A stretch of 7,075 bases of DNA from Silvimonas sp. (GTDB taxonomy: Bacteria; Pseudomonadota; Gammaproteobacteria; Burkholderiales; Chitinibacteraceae), in the NCBI GenBank assembly GCA_030151005.1, contig JASLES010000206.1, positions 1 through 7,075 of the forward strand, written 5' to 3'. Position 1 is the first letter of the stretch. The number at the start of each line of letters is the position of its first letter. Position numbers and translations under genes: made by a program. The notes under the pieces were generated by a model. It searched no databases, was not told the DNA's origin, and saw only the letters and a list, made by a program, of their open reading frames with translations. Below, piece after piece: positions 5,032-7,075 of this stretch.

Positions 5032-5063
5032 ATTCCCGACCTCGGCGGCCCCTTGGCGGGAAT
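5032..5063. repeat. dRS3-like inverted repeat interrupted by the 14-mer module
   Basis: ATTCCCG (5032-5038) and CGGGAAT (5057-5063) are the arms of the same inverted repeat found intact at 308-327. Here the loop region carries ACCTCGGCGGCCCC (5039-5052) followed by TTGG. The surrounding sequence CGTCATTCCC...GGGAATCCAG is shared with the intact copy, so this is the same element with an enlarged loop. Confidence 0.7.
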
Positions 5064-5198
5064 CCAGCTGCGCTGGCGAAAATCGGACCAAAGTCCGTTT
5101 CTCCACTGGCGCTTCATACCTTTCCGGGTTCCGCATGCTTTGCCAAGGTTAAAGCACCTGCCTGATACAAGATGCTTTTACCGTTCATCCTTTTCCCT

Positions 5199-5227
5199 TT
5201 TACTGTACCGAACGTTCGGTATATAAA
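5199..5227 (+). promoter_or_regulatory. Predicted gst-PPOX operon promoter
   Basis: -35 TTTACT (5199-5204, 4 of 6) and -10 TATAAA (5222-5227, 5 of 6) are 17 bp apart. The spacer is filled almost exactly by the 16-bp palindrome 5206-5221, the classic position for a repressor that blocks RNA polymerase. Transcription would start near 5234, about 50 nt before the gst ATG. Confidence 0.65.
5206..5221. promoter_or_regulatory. Perfect 16-bp palindromic TetR-type operator
   Basis: TACCGAAC and GTTCGGTA are exact reverse complements with no spacer. Length, symmetry and position between -35 and -10 fit a TetR-family operator. A degenerate copy lies at the promoter of the TetR gene (4009-4028), which makes that protein the leading candidate to bind here. 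Confidence 0.75.
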
Positions 5228-5284
5228 ATAGATCAGCACTTTCACACCGCTATTTCTTTGAACCACAACTCAGGAATGTCCGTC

Positions 5285-5929
5285 ATGCCATCACGCCCGC
5301 AACAACCCATCCGCCTGTATCGACACGCTTTGTCGGGTCACTGTCACCGTGTAGAACTGTTGCTGGCATTGTTGCATCTGCCTTATGAGCTCGTGGATAT
5401 AAATCTGCAGCAGGGCGAGCACAAAACGCCGGCGTTCCTGCAACTGAACCCGTTCGGTCTGTTGCCGGTGATTGATGACAACGGCACTGTTGTGGCCGAT
5501 TCCGCGGCGATCATGGTGTACCTGGCCCGTCAGTATGGTGGCGAGCATTACTTGCCCGAATCGCCCCAGGCTACCGCCGCCGTGCAGCGCTGGCTGGCTG
5601 TGGCCGCCGGGCCGCTGGCGTCTGGTCCCGCGGCGGCGCGGCTTGCCACTCTGTTCAACAAACCGGTAGAGATCCAACAGGTTCTGCAAACAGCGCACGA
5701 TCTTTTGCAAGTGATGGAGCACTGGCTGAGCACGCACACGTTCCTGGCGGCAGAGCACGAAACGCTGGCAGACTTGGCGTTCTATGCCTACATCGCCCAC
5801 GCGCCAGAAGGCAATGTATCGCTGGCGGCGTACCCTCATGTGCAGCAGTGGCTGGACCGTATTGAACAATTGCCGGACTTTATTCCCATGCAGCGCAGTG
5901 CGGTGGGTCTGGCGACGGTGGAGGTTTAA
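5285..5929 (+). CDS. Glutathione S-transferase family protein
   Basis: The protein has 214 residues, the usual length for a cytosolic bacterial GST. The N-terminal thioredoxin-fold domain (about 8-85) has RLYRHALSGHCHRVELLLAL (10-29), the cis-proline motif NPFGLLPVID (55-64, P61) and the glutathione-contacting ADSAAI (71-76). The all-helical C-terminal domain (about 95-205) has the N-capping segment TLADLAFYAYI (160-170). Conjugation of glutathione to electrophiles, or disulfide or peroxide chemistry, is likely; the substrate is unknown. S17 or C20 near the first helix may act on the glutathione thiol. ATG 5285 is chosen because AGGAA lies 8 nt upstream; TTG 5258 and ATG 5276 are in frame but lack a spaced ribosome binding site. 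It is first in a two-gene operon under a palindromic operator. Confidence 0.93.
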   Translation: MPSRPQQPIRLYRHALSGHCHRVELLLALLHLPYELVDINLQQGEHKTPAFLQLNPFGLLPVIDDNGTVVADSAAIMVYLARQYGGEHYLPESPQATAAVQRWLAVAAGPLASGPAAARLATLFNKPVEIQQVLQTAHDLLQVMEHWLSTHTFLAAEHETLADLAFYAYIAHAPEGNVSLAAYPHVQQWLDRIEQLPDFIPMQRSAVGLATVEV

Positions 5930-5932
5930 ATC

Positions 5933-6895
5933 ATGGCCACGCCTGATGCTGGCTGGAACCGGGAAGAATCGCCGTTTCATGGCGCCTCGCAACAAATCCA
6001 GGCGCAATTGGGGCTGGGCGAGAAAATGGCGCTGATCGGTCAGCGCACCATCCGCAGCTTTTTGCCCCAGCAGCATCAGGACTTTTACCCGCAGTTGCCA
6101 TTTTTGCTATTAGGCAGTGTGGATGCCACCGGACAGCCGTGGGCATCTGTACTGGCTGCACCGCCAGGTTTTGTCACAGCGCCGGACGAGACCCACCTGG
6201 CGGTGCATGCGCGGCCTGTCGCGGGTGACCCGTTGGTGCAACATCTGGCAGTCGGCGCGCAGGTGGGGGTACTGGGCATAGAACTCCCCACCCGGCGGCG
6301 CAATCGGTTGAATGGGCGGGTTACCGCGTGGGCTGAAGATGAACTTGTGATTGCGGTCGATCAGAGCTTTGGCAATTGCCCCAAATACATACAGAGCCGG
6401 GACAGTGTTTTTCTCACGCCAGAGGCACACCAGCCAGGCGCGCCGGTCTGGCTTGAAGCGCTTGATGCCTCTGCCACAGCGCTCATTGCCAAAGCCGACA
6501 CGCTGTTTATTGCCACCAGTTGCCTGAGCGCCCCGGCGACGCAGCGGCCCTGGCAAGGCGTAGATATCTCTCATCGTGGCGGCGCGCCGGGATTCATCGT
6601 GATGAATGAAAACGGTGGCCTGACCTTGCCAGACTATATGGGTAATTTTCATTTCCGCACGCTGGGCAATCTACAACTGGAACCGCGCGCGGGGCTGATC
6701 TTTATCGACTTTGACACTGGCGACTTGCTGCAGGTATCCGTCACCACCAACGTGGTGTGGGATGGCCCGCGCCTTGCGCAGTTTGCCGGGGCGCAGCGAC
6801 TGGTCGATATGCAAGTGACCGTGGCATTGCGTTTACCTGGCGCGTTGCCGCTGCGCTTCTCTGCACCGCAATATTCTCCGGTACTGCCGGTGTAA
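5933..6895 (+). CDS. Pyridoxamine 5'-phosphate oxidase-like (PPOX/split-barrel) family protein
   Basis: The protein has 320 residues and starts 3 bp after the gst stop. GGAGG lies 8 nt before the ATG, inside the gst end, so the genes are tightly coupled. It appears to contain two flavin-reductase-like split barrels: the first about 50-160 (LPFLLLGSVDATGQPWASVL at 55-74, RRRNRLNGRV at 121-130, SFGNCPKYIQ at 145-154), the second about 180-280 (DTLFIATSC at 189-197, DISHRGGAPGFIVM at 211-224, DYMGNFHFRTLGNLQLEPRAG at 234-254). Proteins of this family typically bind FMN or a related flavin; the reaction here is unknown. Some relatives carry a C-terminal ferredoxin or reductase part, which this one lacks. 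It is unlikely to be the vitamin B6 enzyme PdxH, which is shorter and single-barrel. The GST partner and TetR control suggest a reductive or detoxifying role. Confidence 0.87.
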   Translation: MATPDAGWNREESPFHGASQQIQAQLGLGEKMALIGQRTIRSFLPQQHQDFYPQLPFLLLGSVDATGQPWASVLAAPPGFVTAPDETHLAVHARPVAGDPLVQHLAVGAQVGVLGIELPTRRRNRLNGRVTAWAEDELVIAVDQSFGNCPKYIQSRDSVFLTPEAHQPGAPVWLEALDASATALIAKADTLFIATSCLSAPATQRPWQGVDISHRGGAPGFIVMNENGGLTLPDYMGNFHFRTLGNLQLEPRAGLIFIDFDTGDLLQVSVTTNVVWDGPRLAQFAGAQRLVDMQVTVALRLPGALPLRFSAPQYSPVLPV

Positions 6896-6904
6896 CGGTA
6901 CAAT

Positions 6905-6938
6905 GGCGGGCTGCCTGGCGTGCGCCGGGCAGCTCGTC
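6905..6938 (+). terminator. Strong intergenic hairpin, possible terminator after the PPOX gene
   Basis: The core arms GCTGCCTGGC (6910-6919) and GCCGGGCAGC (6924-6933) pair over 10 bp, one a G-U, around GTGC. Pairing can continue outward to 6905/6938 with further G-U pairs. A TTTTT run exists only at 6949-6953, about 10 nt beyond the base, so it is not a textbook terminator. A TACAAT sequence at 6899-6904 might instead be a -10 for the next gene, in which case the hairpin would sit at the 5' end of that mRNA. Confidence 0.4.
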
Positions 6939-6968
6939 CTTCTCCGTGTTTTTCACCGCAGGTGCTTT

Positions 6969-7075
6969 ATGTCTACCCAACCCGTCACCATCCGTGACCT
7001 GGTCGTTCATCAACTTATCAAAGAGGCCAACGGGCCAGCCAGCGTTGCCCTGCGCGACGCGGTATTGCCGGTGAC
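6969..7075 (+). CDS. yejK: Nucleoid-associated protein NdpA/YejK family, N-terminal fragment
   Basis: Only 35 codons plus two bases are inside the window; the gene runs off the right edge. The visible part, with LVVHQLIKEANGP (11-23) and VALRDAVLPV (26-35), matches the N-terminal pattern of the 37-kDa nucleoid-associated protein family, where E. coli YejK has HQLIK followed by VLRD at the same spacing. Family members are abundant nucleoid proteins of uncertain function. The ATG at 6969 has AGGTG a few bases upstream (6960-6964). It is on the same strand as the gst-PPOX pair but separated by 73 bp with a hairpin, so it is probably a separate transcription unit. The call rests on a short segment. 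Confidence 0.72.
   Translation, partial: MSTQPVTIRDLVVHQLIKEANGPASVALRDAVLPV

Larger units (their letters stand above)
4594..5198. other. Gene-free, repeat-filled region between tetR and the gst promoter
   Basis: No credible gene is present. From left to right it holds a half dRS3-like sequence TGGCGGGAATCCAGCT (4609-4624, identical to 5054-5069), a hairpin repeat at 4668-4695, repeat copy B (4704-4942), a short 12-nt-period tract containing ACTTCAACG twice (about 4947-4967), and the interrupted dRS3-like element (5032-5063). Small hairpins follow at 5064-5076 (CCAGC/GCTGG) and 5084-5097 (CGGAC-CAAA-GTCCG, then TTT, a weak terminator candidate on the plus strand). The open frames across it, for example 4758-5165, correspond to repeat sequence whose frame is not conserved in copy A. 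Confidence 0.75.

Noticed and set aside
4758..5165. Open frame through repeat copy B with a Thr-Pro-rich translation (also 4906-5226)
   Set aside because: Repeat-derived. The equivalent peptide in copy A is out of frame in the middle, and there is no ribosome binding site or family similarity.
5258..5284. Longer GST starting at TTG 5258 or ATG 5276
   Set aside because: Neither has a spaced ribosome binding site (AGGA abuts ATG 5276), whereas AGGAA is 8 nt before ATG 5285. The added residues are not part of the GST fold.
5291..6076. Long minus-strand open frame opposite gst (261 codons)
   Set aside because: It is antisense to a well-supported GST and into the PPOX gene, and its translation shows no recognisable family motif.
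1..7075. CRISPR array, tRNA or rRNA gene, transposase
   Set aside because: No regularly spaced repeats, no cloverleaf-like segment with a T-loop motif, and no transposase motifs in any frame. The two large repeats are only two copies 4.7 kb apart.

Overview
The window is GC-rich proteobacterial chromosome. Gene families, repeat types and the style of translation starts fit a betaproteobacterium, perhaps of the Neisseriales/Chromobacteriaceae side. That placement is inference from families and repeats, not from a marker gene. Genes lie in two blocks pointing away from each other around a 227-bp divergent intergenic region (3806-4032).

Left block, minus strand, read from 3805 down to 407: a small secreted DUF2282 protein with four cysteines (bufferin precursor, BufA), a DUF692/MNIO iron oxidase (BufB), a DUF2063 partner protein (BufC), a DoxX-family membrane protein, then the tRNA-modification enzyme Sua5/TsaC. 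The first four genes form a compact bufferin-type RiPP operon (also known as gig or hvf operons). BufB and BufC overlap by ATGA. The expected scheme is that BufB with BufC modifies cysteines of BufA, and the exported product sequesters copper (or another thiophilic metal) in the periplasm. The operon has a plausible promoter with an extended -10 and a perfect 9-bp hairpin in its leader. Sua5 has its own TATAAT-like -10 and is probably only a neighbour.

Right block, plus strand: a TetR-family repressor (4033-4593), then about 690 bp without genes that is filled with repeats, then a glutathione S-transferase (5285-5929) followed after 3 bp by a PPOX-fold flavoprotein-like gene (5933-6895). A perfect 16-bp palindrome exactly fills the -35/-10 spacer of the gst promoter. 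A 16-of-20 match to the same site sits at the predicted tetR transcription start. The simplest reading is an autoregulated TetR switch controlling a GST/PPOX detoxification pair. The last 107 bases begin a nucleoid-associated protein (NdpA/YejK family), cut by the window edge.

Repeats: two diverged copies of one non-coding dispersed repeat lie at 1-259 and 4704-4942 in the same orientation. Two of its hairpins show compensatory base-pair changes between the copies, which suggests the structure is maintained. Each copy is followed by a dRS3-like inverted repeat (ATTCCC-N8-GGGAAT, intact in one, interrupted in the other). An identical 14-mer sits inside a hairpin loop in each copy, but in a different hairpin each time. 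No tRNA, rRNA, CRISPR array or transposase gene was seen.
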